A DNA stretch of 64,000 nt from NCBI GenBank assembly GCA_035508435.1, contig DATJNA010000034.1:33408-97407 (forward strand), given 5' to 3'. The stretch comes from JASHVB01 sp035508435. GTDB taxonomy: Bacteria; Pseudomonadota; Alphaproteobacteria; Acetobacterales; Acetobacteraceae. Position numbers and translations under genes: made by a program. Below the pieces are notes generated by a model. It did no database searches, had not been told where the DNA came from, and was given only the letters and a program-made list of their open reading frames with translations. Shown piece after piece: positions 1 to 8,650 of this stretch (positions are counted from its first letter, which is position 1; every line of letters starts with the position of its first letter).

Positions 1-1461
1 TGGGCTGGCAAGATGGTGCAGATAGAAGCGCGTCGTGCGGAATGTCGTGCGCTGCACGACCGACAGCGATTCGCCCTCGTCCCATACAAACTTTTGCAGG
101 TTCACCAGCATGAGGCCGCTGATGCGACGGTCGCGGTAGGCGGCGCGCAGGGCATGGAATGCGCCGGAGCACATGCCGAGCAATAGCATGGGGGATTGGC
201 AACGGCGGCTGAGTTCGTCGATGCCGGCGATAACGTCGCGGTCGCCTTGCTCGGAATACGGCTGGCCGCGCTCGCCGGTGTCGAGGGCGGAATCGCCGCT
301 GCCGGCACCATCCATGCGCAGCGAGGCGATGCCGTTCGCCGCGAGCCATCGCGCAATGGCAACCGCGCTGCGGCAATTGCCGGAGCGCGGATTGGCGCCG
401 GTGTTGGCGATCAGCACCGGGGGTGCGTTGTCGCGCGGCAGCGCGGGGGTGGAGAGGATGCCGAACAGACTGTTGTCGGAGCCGAAGAAAATCGGGGTTT
501 CGACGCCGGTGGCGGTCCGCAGTACTTCAGTTGCGGTCCTCGGTACCAGTGTTTCCGCCGCGCCGCGGGATTGCGCCGCGAAGCGAGCAAGCGGACGCGT
601 GACAGCGATTTGCTCGGCACACCAACCAACGCGGCTCGTCGCGGTCGTCCCCATCCCGCTGGCGTTCCGCGCTGCCGCCCAACCCTGCTTCGCCGGCGGC
701 GGAGACGTTGTCAGAACCCAGTCCGCCGCGCGGGCAAAAACTTCGTGTGGGACCGCATTTTCATACGGATCGCGCAGCATCTCGGCGAGGCCATCGACCG
801 CTTCGCTTGTCACCTCGGTGCCGAGCTTCCGCAGCCGTTCCGCCATAACGGTGCCAGCCGGGCTATCGTGCTGGTCCAGCACCAGCGCGTGCGGGGCGGG
901 CCGGCGTGGCAGCGTCCCAACGTCGAGCCGGTCCAGCGCATCGCGCGTGACAGCATCGAGGCGGACGCCGTGGGCTTCGAACCAGCCGCCTTCCTCGATA
1001 TGGCTCGGCACCTGCCAGATCTCGGCGGTCGCATTGGCGCGCAGCACCATTTCGCGCAAGAAGCGCCGCCCGCTGGCAACCGGCGCCAGGGCGACCAGTG
1101 CCGCGACATCCTCGATATCACAGGCGGCGCGCGCCGCGAGCGCGGCACCGATCCGCACCCCCACCAACGTGATCGGACCGACGCCATATTGCTCGCGCAG
1201 CCAGGACACGCCGGCGACGATGCTGTCCAGCCAGATCCTGAAACGGCCCGCCTCGTCATCCTCGCCGGCGGAATCGCCGGCCCCATAATACTCCAGCCGC
1301 AGCGCCGGCATGCCCGAGACGGCGAAGCGTTCGGCGAGGTGCACCAGCGGGCGATAGACGTTGAGTGCCTCGTCGCCCAGGCTGCTGCAGATCAGCACCC
1401 CATGTGTGCCGGTCGCTTCGTGCAGGACACCCAGGCAGCCGGAGATGTAGACGGGAGTCAT
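1..1461 (-). CDS. Double-domain alpha/beta hydrolase, partial at left edge
   Basis: The frame is open from the ATG at 1461 to the window edge (487 codons), so the gene is incomplete. It opens with MTPVYISGCLGVLHEATG and has two alpha/beta-hydrolase-like halves. In the first half the nucleophile-elbow position reads GVRIG instead of GxSxG. In the second half it reads GMCSG, with Cys where Ser is usual. This resembles the hydrolases found with exosortase or polysaccharide loci and serine-aminopeptidase-like folds, but I cannot name a substrate. Its ATG overlaps the stop of the upstream GH2 gene (ATGA), so it is translationally coupled and the last visible gene of the ligase/carrier-protein operon. 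The missing serines suggest an altered or non-hydrolytic role, for example acyl transfer. Confidence 0.75.
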   Translation of the reverse strand, partial: MTPVYISGCLGVLHEATGTHGVLICSSLGDEALNVYRPLVHLAERFAVSGMPALRLEYYGAGDSAGEDDEAGRFRIWLDSIVAGVSWLREQYGVGPITLVGVRIGAALAARAACDIEDVAALVALAPVASGRRFLREMVLRANATAEIWQVPSHIEEGGWFEAHGVRLDAVTRDALDRLDVGTLPRRPAPHALVLDQHDSPAGTVMAERLRKLGTEVTSEAVDGLAEMLRDPYENAVPHEVFARAADWVLTTSPPPAKQGWAAARNASGMGTTATSRVGWCAEQIAVTRPLARFAAQSRGAAETLVPRTATEVLRTATGVETPIFFGSDNSLFGILSTPALPRDNAPPVLIANTGANPRSGNCRSAVAIARWLAANGIASLRMDGAGSGDSALDTGERGQPYSEQGDRDVIAGIDELSRRCQSPMLLLGMCSGAFHALRAAYRDRRISGLMLVNLQKFVWDEGESLSVVQRTTFRTTRFYLHHLASP

Positions 1462-3944
1462 CGCCGGCCCGCAAATCGCACGACACGATCCATGTTCAAC
1501 GCATGGATCTCGCCTTCAGGTACACTCGATCGCGCATCTACGCTCGATCGCGCATCGCGCGGCACCAGGCGGATGCGATGCTCTCGGCCGGGCGGGAGAT
1601 GCAGCCAGTCGTCCTCGGCCCTGAAGCCCGGCGCGTCGATGTGCAAGAACTGTGCGAAAGCGTGGGTGGCCACACACAGATGCCAAGCCTCGTCGCGGCG
1701 TTCGACGCTGGCCTGCAACCCGAGATCGCGCGGCGGCAGATGCGGGCCGGCAGGAAAATGCACCGCGTCGGCAATCAAGGCGTCGTCCTCCGCATCGTGC
1801 AGGCTCGCTACGGTCACGTCATGAGCGCGCGGGCCAAACCGATAGGCGTATGTAATATCGAAGAATTCGGGCAGCAGCGCGGTAGTTTCCAGTCGTATCC
1901 CGCCGCGTGACGGCAACGTGATTTCCCGCGTGGCCTCGCGGACGGGGCGGGCGCCGTCCTTCAGGCAGGTGAGTCGCACCACCGCGCGCAATGGCTGCGG
2001 CGTCTCGTTCAGCACGTGGATGTGAAGCCCGTTCAGGCCTTCATCGGTCAGGATCACCTGGCGCGGCCGGAAAGCGCGGCGCAATGCATGCCAGACCGGC
2101 TTTGGCTGCCCTGTTGCATCGATGATGCCCCAGCCGGCGCCTGGCACGAGATCCTGCAACTGCCAGACCAGGCCGCCGCTGCACTGCGATCCCACGCGGC
2201 GCCATTCGCCGAACACTTGCTCTGCCAGGAGGCAGCTCACGGCGCGCGACAGGTCGAGATAGCGGGCGAAATCGGTCCAGCGGAGCCGGATCGGATCGAC
2301 GCCGAACAACGACGCCAGATAATGATCGCGGACATCGTCGAAATCCCAGCCCGCGCCGGGATCGCGCGGCACAGCGCGCTTCCATCGCGGATCGGTGATG
2401 GTGGCGGCGCCCAGGTGCGCCACGGTCCGTGCATCGGGGACGTTGGCCAGCGCCAGGCATTCCGAGGCGAAGCGCACGCCGGCGCGCCGGGCATCGTCGA
2501 GTGGACGCAGATAGGCGCCCACGCCGTAATAGTGCGCCACGCCCGTGTCGGGCTGGAACGGCTGCGTGCCGCCCGACGGCGAATTCGGCACGTAGACAAC
2601 ATCCGGGCGCAGCCGTTGCACGATCTCGGGAATCAGCGTGTCGTACAGCGAGGCGTCCACCTGGTCGGCCGGCAGGCCGAGCATTGCGGCCTGCTGCAAC
2701 ACTTCGCTGCCGCCGCAGAACACGGCGAGCGAGGGATTGTTCTGAGTCCGATCCAAGAGCAGCGCCAGTTCCGCCGCGAGAGAGTCGCGAAATGAATCGG
2801 CGGCGGGATAATCGAAATTGGCCAGCATCGCATCCTGCCATACGAGCAAGCCGAGTTCGTCGCACAATGCATAGAATGCGTCGGCTTCGTAGACCATGGT
2901 GCCGCCGATGCGGACCATGTTCATGCCGGCATCGCGCATGGCAGTCAGCCACGGCCGGTACGAGGCGGTATCGCCGGGCAACGCGACAACGTCCGCGCTG
3001 GTCCAGCAGGCGCCGCGGCAGAAAACGGGCACGCCGTTCACCGCAAGGGCAAAGCCGCGATCGTCGTCGCCGCGCTGCACTGTGACGCTGCGAAAGCCCA
3101 CCTGTCCCAGGTCGCAGACGGTGTCGTTGAGACGCAAGGTCAGCGAGTACAGCTTCGGCTCGCCATGTGTATGCGGCCACCAGAGGGCAGCGTCGGACAC
3201 GCGCAGCGCGCCCTGCACGACGTTTGGCGCCGTGCGTTCCAGCGGGGCCCGGTAATCGTCCAGTTCGGCGACCGCCTCGACTTCCGCCGGCAGGTCGAGC
3301 ACGGCGCGGATCACCACGCGACCCTCGCGATCGAGCACGGCGGTTCGCAGGTCTATTTCGGTGACAGCGATGCCGTCGGTGCGCCTCTCCCGCGTGATCG
3401 GCCGCCATGGTCCGACCGGATGGAGGGTCGGACACCAGCCGGGCATGCGGCCGAGCAAGGTGGTGCGGGCAAACCGCAGGCTGGATGGCGAAGCCAGACG
3501 CGGCCGCCAGCGCGCGCGGCCGTGCTGCGACGCAAGCCAGTGCGCCAGGCTGCGAAAGCAGATGTGCAGATCGTTGATTGCCCCGGTGCGGACATGCACG
3601 CTCCGGGCGAGGAACATGTTGGTAGATCGAAACAGAGGCTCGCCGTTCAGCCAGACTTCGGCGATCGTCGCCAGGCCTTCGAAATGCAGAATCTCGTCTC
3701 CGCCGGCGGCGAACCGCGTGCGGTACCAAATGTCGCAGTGATCGAGTTCCAGCGTCGCCGTGTCGTCCCATTCGCCGGCCTCGCGCAGGGCGGCGGCATA
3801 GGTGCCGGGAACCGGGGCCGCGATCCATGTCAGCGCCGGCAATTGCTCCGGCGAGGCTGCGGCACCCGGCGGCGTGCGCGCGCATTCCCATATCGCGGAC
3901 AGCGGCTGGATCAGCGATGCCGTGGTGGAACGGATCCTCGCCAT
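1458..3944 (-). CDS. Glycoside hydrolase family 2 protein, beta-mannosidase-like
   Basis: This 828-residue protein has GH2 architecture. An N-terminal jelly-roll carries the motif AEVWLNGEPLF near residue 95, followed by an immunoglobulin-like sandwich, a TIM barrel from about residue 310, and C-terminal beta domains. The probable acid/base is Glu413 in CGGSEV and the probable nucleophile is Glu495 in RFASECL; both motifs are divergent from classical mannosidases. No signal peptide is visible, so it probably acts in the cytoplasm. The C-terminus contains an 18-bp in-frame duplication (1525-1560) that repeats the residues DARSSV. The gene overlaps the next hydrolase by ATGA and lies 261 bp after the DUF1839 gene. 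Its presence suggests the carrier-protein operon works on a glycan or glycoside; that is inference. Confidence 0.8.
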   Translation of the reverse strand: MARIRSTTASLIQPLSAIWECARTPPGAAASPEQLPALTWIAAPVPGTYAAALREAGEWDDTATLELDHCDIWYRTRFAAGGDEILHFEGLATIAEVWLNGEPLFRSTNMFLARSVHVRTGAINDLHICFRSLAHWLASQHGRARWRPRLASPSSLRFARTTLLGRMPGWCPTLHPVGPWRPITRERRTDGIAVTEIDLRTAVLDREGRVVIRAVLDLPAEVEAVAELDDYRAPLERTAPNVVQGALRVSDAALWWPHTHGEPKLYSLTLRLNDTVCDLGQVGFRSVTVQRGDDDRGFALAVNGVPVFCRGACWTSADVVALPGDTASYRPWLTAMRDAGMNMVRIGGTMVYEADAFYALCDELGLLVWQDAMLANFDYPAADSFRDSLAAELALLLDRTQNNPSLAVFCGGSEVLQQAAMLGLPADQVDASLYDTLIPEIVQRLRPDVVYVPNSPSGGTQPFQPDTGVAHYYGVGAYLRPLDDARRAGVRFASECLALANVPDARTVAHLGAATITDPRWKRAVPRDPGAGWDFDDVRDHYLASLFGVDPIRLRWTDFARYLDLSRAVSCLLAEQVFGEWRRVGSQCSGGLVWQLQDLVPGAGWGIIDATGQPKPVWHALRRAFRPRQVILTDEGLNGLHIHVLNETPQPLRAVVRLTCLKDGARPVREATREITLPSRGGIRLETTALLPEFFDITYAYRFGPRAHDVTVASLHDAEDDALIADAVHFPAGPHLPPRDLGLQASVERRDEAWHLCVATHAFAQFLHIDAPGFRAEDDWLHLPPGREHRIRLVPRDARSSVDARSSVPEGEIHALNMDRVVRFAGRR

Positions 3945-4205
3945 TGTCGGGTCCTAGAAGCTGCCGACGGCCGATGCAGCCCGCATCGTGCTCTCTGTTA
4001 TTATTGCACGGACAGACCGATACCTAAAAGCAACGATATGGCGTCGTTTGGAATTGTACCCCGATCGTCCATGCGCTATGCGGACCGGCTTGCTTCGTCG
4101 CGAGGTTGCCCGCAATGACGGCTGGGTAATGACCGCGGGGTACCGCATTGCCGAGGCAGGCTGCGACCGCCATGGCGTGGGGTGTGCTGCCCGCGGCATC
4201 CGCGG
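3945..4205. other. Intergenic gap with one copy of a dispersed repeat
   Basis: This is the only sizeable gap within the minus-strand operon. It holds no convincing gene. From about 4083 to 4125 it carries a sequence containing TTGCTTCGTCGCGAGG and CGCAATGACGG, which is a member of the repeat family also seen at 17958, 20990-21139 and 47252. A separate promoter for the GH2 and hydrolase genes could lie here, but none is clear. Confidence 0.5.
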
Positions 4206-5165
4206 TCACTCCATGCTGTGTGTCAGGCCGGCCATCACCGTCTCATATCCTTGCTCCAGCGCGTCGAACAACGCGTCGCAGGGATCGAAGCGGCGACGGC
4301 TGGCGATGCGTGCCACCTTGAATTGCATCGCCTTGGCATTGGCAGAGATCGCCTGGGCCGCGGCCCTCGCATCGTCCAGGCCAGTTTCACCGCTGCCGGC
4401 CAGCCAGCCCAAATGCGCCGCCAGCAACTGAAAATTCGCGCCGAGCTGACGGAACACGCCGAAGGCATAATCGTGGAAGCGATCCGGGTGCGCCATCAGC
4501 CAATCCATCTGCTGCGGAAAATCATCGCGATAGCAGCGGATCGGATTCTCCTCGGGCCGCCGCCGCAGATGGCGCCGCAGCAGCTTCACCGCGGCGTCGG
4601 TCAGTGCCGCATCGCGCAGCGGCTGCCAGCGGCGACGGACAAGTTCGACATAGGGCGGCAGCACGTCATCAACCGCGTCCTGGCCCGGCAGGCGGCGGAA
4701 AATGCCGGCGTAGTCCTGACCCGACAACTGGTAATGGCCGCTGTTATGAAAATAGCACAACCGGCCGGCGGCAAGATCCATCGCATCGATGCCGATCGTC
4801 GTCTTGGTGTGCTGCGCGCGATACGAGGTGGCGCGGGTGTCCGGCAGGTAGTAGCCGTCAACTTCCACCAGAACCAGGCGCCCCATCCGCGTCTGCACCG
4901 CAAGCTGCACGTCCAGCGCATGCCAGATGGACAGCTCGCCGACGACGACGCCATACAGCGTCTCCAGGTCGTCGTGCTGGTATTTGAAGAAGGTGAACTG
5001 ATCGCCTTCGTAATCCTGCGTGACCGTGACGCCCAGCCCGGCCAGCGGGTCCAACCCCCAGGCGCGCAGGATCAGCAGCCAGGCATCAACATAGCAATTG
5101 GTGATCGGCCAGTCGCAGTCCGCGGCCGGGCCCGCCGCGGCGCGGAGATCGACCGCGTCGTTCAT
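4206..5165 (-). CDS. DUF1839 family protein
   Basis: This 319-residue protein begins MNDAVDLRAAAGPAADCDWP. I chose this ATG because it overlaps the stop of the ligase gene as ATGA; the longer reading upstream is arginine-rich shadow. The sequence (PITNCYVDAWLLILRAWGLDP, FTFFKYQHDDLETLYG and LVEVDGYYLPDT, in that order) matches my recollection of the DUF1839 family, which recurs beside amino acid:carrier-protein ligases in rhizobia and relatives. No function is established. The position directly after the ligase suggests it takes the aminoacyl group from the carrier or presents the acceptor; that is inference. No signal peptide or membrane segment is seen. Confidence 0.8.
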   Translation of the reverse strand: MNDAVDLRAAAGPAADCDWPITNCYVDAWLLILRAWGLDPLAGLGVTVTQDYEGDQFTFFKYQHDDLETLYGVVVGELSIWHALDVQLAVQTRMGRLVLVEVDGYYLPDTRATSYRAQHTKTTIGIDAMDLAAGRLCYFHNSGHYQLSGQDYAGIFRRLPGQDAVDDVLPPYVELVRRRWQPLRDAALTDAAVKLLRRHLRRRPEENPIRCYRDDFPQQMDWLMAHPDRFHDYAFGVFRQLGANFQLLAAHLGWLAGSGETGLDDARAAAQAISANAKAMQFKVARIASRRRFDPCDALFDALEQGYETVMAGLTHSME

Positions 5166-6076
5166 GCGTCGAGCCGCAATGCCGCGCGGGCCTTCGCCGG
5201 CCAATGCGCAGGCTCGAACCCGTGATGGCGGAACAACGCCAGTGCAATGCGTTCCAGCCCGAACCCGACGCAGCCGCTGATCGCGACGGCGCCGTCGGTC
5301 TGTCGGATGCCCCATGGCTCGCCGAAATGATCCAGATGATAGTTGAAGCTCATGCAGGCCGTGGGCTTTGCATCGTTCGCAACCGGAATCAGCAGCTCAT
5401 ACTTCAGCCGCTGCTCTCGCTGGCTGTCAGCCATCAGCCGTCCGGCGCGGCCGAAGAACGGGTCGTGCGCGATGTCGATCGTGTAGGGCAGGGACAACTC
5501 GGTTACGAAACCCTGCGCCCGGTCCAGCCACGCCTGGCGGAATTCCAGGACTTGCTCGTTGCTGCCCATGCGGACGAACTCGCGCACGCGGAAGCACTGC
5601 ATGCGCGCCGGATCGGGTGAAGGCTCGTGGCGGAAACACCAGGAGTGCATATCGAACAATACGCCTTGAGGCGGCAGCGCGCCGCGACCGGCGATGATCG
5701 GATACAGCGGATAGCAGGCGGCGGGAGTCAGCAGCAGGTCGGTTTGCTCCTGCTGGCCGATCCATTCCTTGCCTTCATCGACGCATTTCAGCATCGCGCG
5801 ATGGGCTGCCTCATTGCCGCAGAAGCAGTGGATGGTGCCGAAAAGCTGCGGAAAGCTCTTCAGGTAGCCGCTGCGGACGAGCTGCGAGCGCACCATCGCC
5901 GGCGGAAACCGCAGCACTTCCGGGCGATCGACGGCGCCGGTGCGGCCGACCATGGCATCCAGCGCATCGACGACCGACTCGAATACTCCGCTCCGCGCCG
6001 GAATGCCCTCGACACCGCTCGGAATCAGCAGCCCGGCGGCGACAAGCTGGTGCATCAGGCCTGCGGTTGCGTCCAT
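5162..6076 (-). CDS. Amino acid:[carrier protein] ligase, SerRS-like
   Basis: This 304-residue protein is a class II aminoacyl-tRNA-synthetase catalytic domain with no tRNA-binding arm. It resembles the ligases described in Bradyrhizobium and Agrobacterium that activate a small amino acid such as glycine with ATP and load it on the phosphopantetheine of a carrier protein. Probable zinc ligands are Cys121, Glu166 and Cys269. Their spacings of 45 and 103 residues equal those I recall for the Bradyrhizobium enzyme. Motif 2 is FRVREFVRMGS (162-172) and motif 3 is GFGLERIALALF (271-282) with the ATP-binding Arg276. It follows the dehydrogenase gene by 2 bp and overlaps DUF1839 by ATGA. The carrier two genes upstream is its obvious partner. 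Confidence 0.88.
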   Translation of the reverse strand: MDATAGLMHQLVAAGLLIPSGVEGIPARSGVFESVVDALDAMVGRTGAVDRPEVLRFPPAMVRSQLVRSGYLKSFPQLFGTIHCFCGNEAAHRAMLKCVDEGKEWIGQQEQTDLLLTPAACYPLYPIIAGRGALPPQGVLFDMHSWCFRHEPSPDPARMQCFRVREFVRMGSNEQVLEFRQAWLDRAQGFVTELSLPYTIDIAHDPFFGRAGRLMADSQREQRLKYELLIPVANDAKPTACMSFNYHLDHFGEPWGIRQTDGAVAISGCVGFGLERIALALFRHHGFEPAHWPAKARAALRLDA

Positions 6077-6078
6077 GG

Positions 6079-7239
6079 TCAGAGGACTCCCAGCGCCGGC
6101 CGCTGCAACAGCAGCAGATTGCCGGTGCTTTCCAGCATGCGGTCATTGTTGATCATGATGGGCGCCGACATCAGGTCGCGCACGTGACGTCCGAGGCTGA
6201 ACTCGGAGCCATTCTTGTAGGCATTGATGCCGCAGACCATGAAGGCGTGCTGCACCGCCTCGAGACATGAATCGGAGATCGTGGTCTTGAGATTGTTCAT
6301 ATCGGCGGTGAATCCCAGCGGCAGCGATCGGGTGCCGGCAGGAAACACCGCGTCATAATCGCGCAGCGCCTGCGACAGCCGCGCCTGCATCAGTTGCAGC
6401 AGCCCGACGCCGCGCGCCAAGCGATGCGCCATCATGGATACATTGCCGCGTCCGCGCACCTGCTGCCGCAGATAGTTGCGCGCCCGATTGATCGCATCGG
6501 TGGCGATGCCGAGCCACACGCTGGTCCAAAGCAGATGCGACACCGGCAGCATCGTCTGGCCGGCGATCTCGGCGAATGGCACCGGCAGGATTTGCTCGGG
6601 GAATCCGGCGAAGCGCAGGCGGAAGCCCTCGCTGCAAGTGCCGCGCATGCCCAGGGCATCCCAGCCGGAGGTCTGGCTCAGCGTGTAGTCGTCGCGCAAC
6701 GCCACGACCATGACCTGGTCGTTGGCCGCGGCCTCGGCATGGCGGCGGGTGGTGATCAGCAGCGCGTCGGCCCGCGCGCCGTAGGAGATGGTGGTTGCCC
6801 GCTTGTCCAGTTGCGCGTGCCCATCGTCGACTGCCACGGCACAGACGCTGGCGAGGATATTGCCGCCGGTCCCCTCTTCCGATGTGACCGATCCAAGCAG
6901 CAATTGCTCCTCGCATAGCCGGCCCAGCAGGGCGCGATGCCAGTCGCTCTCGCTGCCATGAGCGACGAGACACGCCACCTGGATCTGGTGCATTGCGTAG
7001 ATCATGGCGGCGGCGCCGCAGGCCTGGCCGAGCGCATGGCAGACGGAAGCGACCTGCGAGAGGCTGCGCTGTGGCCCACCCAGCGAGGCCGGCACGAGCA
7101 ATGCCATCAGGCCCTCGGCCTGCATGGCGCACAGCGCTTGCTCCGGAATGCGGCCGGCACGGTCCACGTCGTCGGCCTGCTCTGCCGCGGTCCTGGACAC
7201 CGCCAGCGTCGCGGCGTCCAGGCCATCGCTCACGTTCAT
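6079..7239 (-). CDS. Acyl-CoA dehydrogenase family flavoprotein
   Basis: This 386-residue protein has the acyl-CoA dehydrogenase fold. It has an N-terminal helical domain, a central beta domain around GSVTSEEGTGGN, and a C-terminal helical domain ending in NNDRMLESTGN, the usual flavin-contacting tail region. Members of this family within carrier-protein clusters often oxidise a carrier-bound aminoacyl thioester, as in pyrrole formation from prolyl-carrier. Here the gene is coupled to the carrier (ATGA overlap at 7236-7239) and followed after 2 bp by the ligase. Oxidation of the carrier-loaded amino acid is therefore a reasonable guess. The catalytic base is not obvious from the sequence alone. 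Confidence 0.8.
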   Translation of the reverse strand: MNVSDGLDAATLAVSRTAAEQADDVDRAGRIPEQALCAMQAEGLMALLVPASLGGPQRSLSQVASVCHALGQACGAAAMIYAMHQIQVACLVAHGSESDWHRALLGRLCEEQLLLGSVTSEEGTGGNILASVCAVAVDDGHAQLDKRATTISYGARADALLITTRRHAEAAANDQVMVVALRDDYTLSQTSGWDALGMRGTCSEGFRLRFAGFPEQILPVPFAEIAGQTMLPVSHLLWTSVWLGIATDAINRARNYLRQQVRGRGNVSMMAHRLARGVGLLQLMQARLSQALRDYDAVFPAGTRSLPLGFTADMNNLKTTISDSCLEAVQHAFMVCGINAYKNGSEFSLGRHVRDLMSAPIMINNDRMLESTGNLLLLQRPALGVL

Positions 7240-7496
7240 GGGTGGGCGGCCTGCCCGGTCAGGCGATCCACTACCGCATCGATCGTCGCAATACTGGCGA
7301 ACGACCTCCGTTGCAGCATCTCGTCCGGCAATTCGATCTCGAACTGTTCTTCGAGTCGCATCAGCACGTTCACGATCGCGAGCGAGTCGAGGCCGGCGGC
7401 AAACAAATCGGCGTGTTCGTCGAGCGCGTCGACAGGAACCGCGAGACGACCGGACTCTGCCAGGATTTCCCGTATCTGGGATTGCCGCATGGCCAT
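7236..7496 (-). CDS. Acyl/aminoacyl carrier protein
   Basis: This 86-residue carrier protein begins MAMRQSQIREILAESG. The phosphopantetheine attachment site is the serine of AAGLDSLAIV (Ser38). I chose the ATG at 7496 because an AGGAAG ribosome-binding site sits about 8 bp upstream; the frame extends further upstream but that part does not look like protein. It is the first gene of the operon and its stop overlaps the dehydrogenase start (ATGA). It is unlike the fatty-acid AcpP in length and sequence, and its neighbours make it the likely acceptor for the amino acid activated by the ligase. Confidence 0.88.
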   Translation of the reverse strand: MAMRQSQIREILAESGRLAVPVDALDEHADLFAAGLDSLAIVNVLMRLEEQFEIELPDEMLQRRSFASIATIDAVVDRLTGQAAHP

Positions 7497-7821
7497 AAAG
7501 AACACTTCCTCAGTTCGTGTGCGGGAACCCGCGTTCGCCGGATGGCTGAGCAAGGCGCGTGCCAGCGACACAAACGATCCGGCACGTCTCCGACCGGGTA
7601 CGCGGCAAGGGAGGAGCCGGTTCGGTACGTTCCTCCATGTTAAGCGGGAACGTAACACCCGATCGGCCGGTTTCATCGGAGACAACGCCAACGGCAGGCC
7701 GGCCGCCGTGTGCCGGCAACGCGATGGGCTTACTGCCTCAAGAACCTGCTTGTGACAACAAGGCAGATTGCCGTGGCTCGCAAGATCACCAGTATCCTGC
7801 TGCGTCTTGAAGGCAACGTCG
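7497..7821. promoter_or_regulatory. Divergent promoter region of the carrier-protein operon
   Basis: This 325-bp space separates the divergent carrier-protein gene and the methyltransferase gene, and must hold both promoters. No clear -35/-10 pair stands out. A nested inverted repeat is visible: CTGCCT (7733-7738) pairs with AGGCAG (7761-7766), and inside it CTTGT pairs with ACAAG (7749-7762). It could be an operator or an RNA hairpin ahead of the methyltransferase. Confidence 0.4.
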
Positions 7822-8640
7822 ATGCCGGCAGCGTCACTGTCCTGGTCCAGCCTCGATCGCATCAATCGGAAGGCATACCGGCGGCGTCGCGTCGTGCGTC
7901 AATTCGCCGGCGCGAGCGGCTGGCTCGAGCCGGGCGAGAAGGCGGCCTTGCTGTCGGTGGCAGAGGAAATGCGCGGGGCGCCGATCCTGGACATCGGCGT
8001 CGGCGGCGGCCGGACCACCCCGCTGATGCGCGCCATCAGCGACGATTACCGCGGCATCGATTACGTGCCAGCAATGGCAGCGATTGCCAAGAAACGTTTT
8101 CCGGATGGCGAATTTTGTCGAATGGACGCAAGGCATCTGGAGTTTCCGGCCGGCATATTCGCTCTGGTGGCATTCAGCTATAACGGCATCGACTCGGTCG
8201 ACCCGGAAGGACGCCGCCAGATCCTGGCAGAGGTGCATCGGGTGCTGCGCCCGCGCGGATGTTTCGTGTTTTCGGCACTCAATCGTGGCGACACGAAGTC
8301 GCTGCCGCGTTGGCCCGACTGGCAGGAATTCAACGGGATCGGGCTGCAGCCGGCACGATGGCCGCGGGCGGCGGCCAGGTTGGTGCTTGGCGCACTCAAC
8401 CACTGGCGCAATCGGCGTTTCGCGCATGACGATGGCGAAGTGGCCATTGCCAGCCTTGCGGCGCATAATTTCGCATTGCTGACGGTGTTCACGGCATTGC
8501 CGCGGCAAATCAGTGAGCTGCGCTGCCAAGGTTTTATCGTCGAAACCATAGTCACGCCGGCGGGGGAATGCATTGACCCGGACTGTCCCGATGACAGCGC
8601 GGCACCATGGCATCACTTCGTCGCACGCAAGCGCGCCTGA
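7822..8640 (+). CDS. Class I SAM-dependent methyltransferase
   Basis: This 272-residue protein has a Rossmann-type methyltransferase core. Motif I is ILDIGVGGG (55-63), followed by the acidic residue in GIDYV, a motif II region FALVAFSYNGID, and the post-II motif VHRVLRPRGCFVFS typical of methyltransferases of the type 11 family. The ATG at 7822 is preferred over an upstream TTG at 7768 because residues before it look non-coding. The substrate cannot be read from the sequence. It is divergent from the ligase operon and could methylate its product, but shared regulation is not shown. Confidence 0.75.
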   Translation: MPAASLSWSSLDRINRKAYRRRRVVRQFAGASGWLEPGEKAALLSVAEEMRGAPILDIGVGGGRTTPLMRAISDDYRGIDYVPAMAAIAKKRFPDGEFCRMDARHLEFPAGIFALVAFSYNGIDSVDPEGRRQILAEVHRVLRPRGCFVFSALNRGDTKSLPRWPDWQEFNGIGLQPARWPRAAARLVLGALNHWRNRRFAHDDGEVAIASLAAHNFALLTVFTALPRQISELRCQGFIVETIVTPAGECIDPDCPDDSAAPWHHFVARKRA

Positions 8641-8650
8641 CCGCCGGCGC

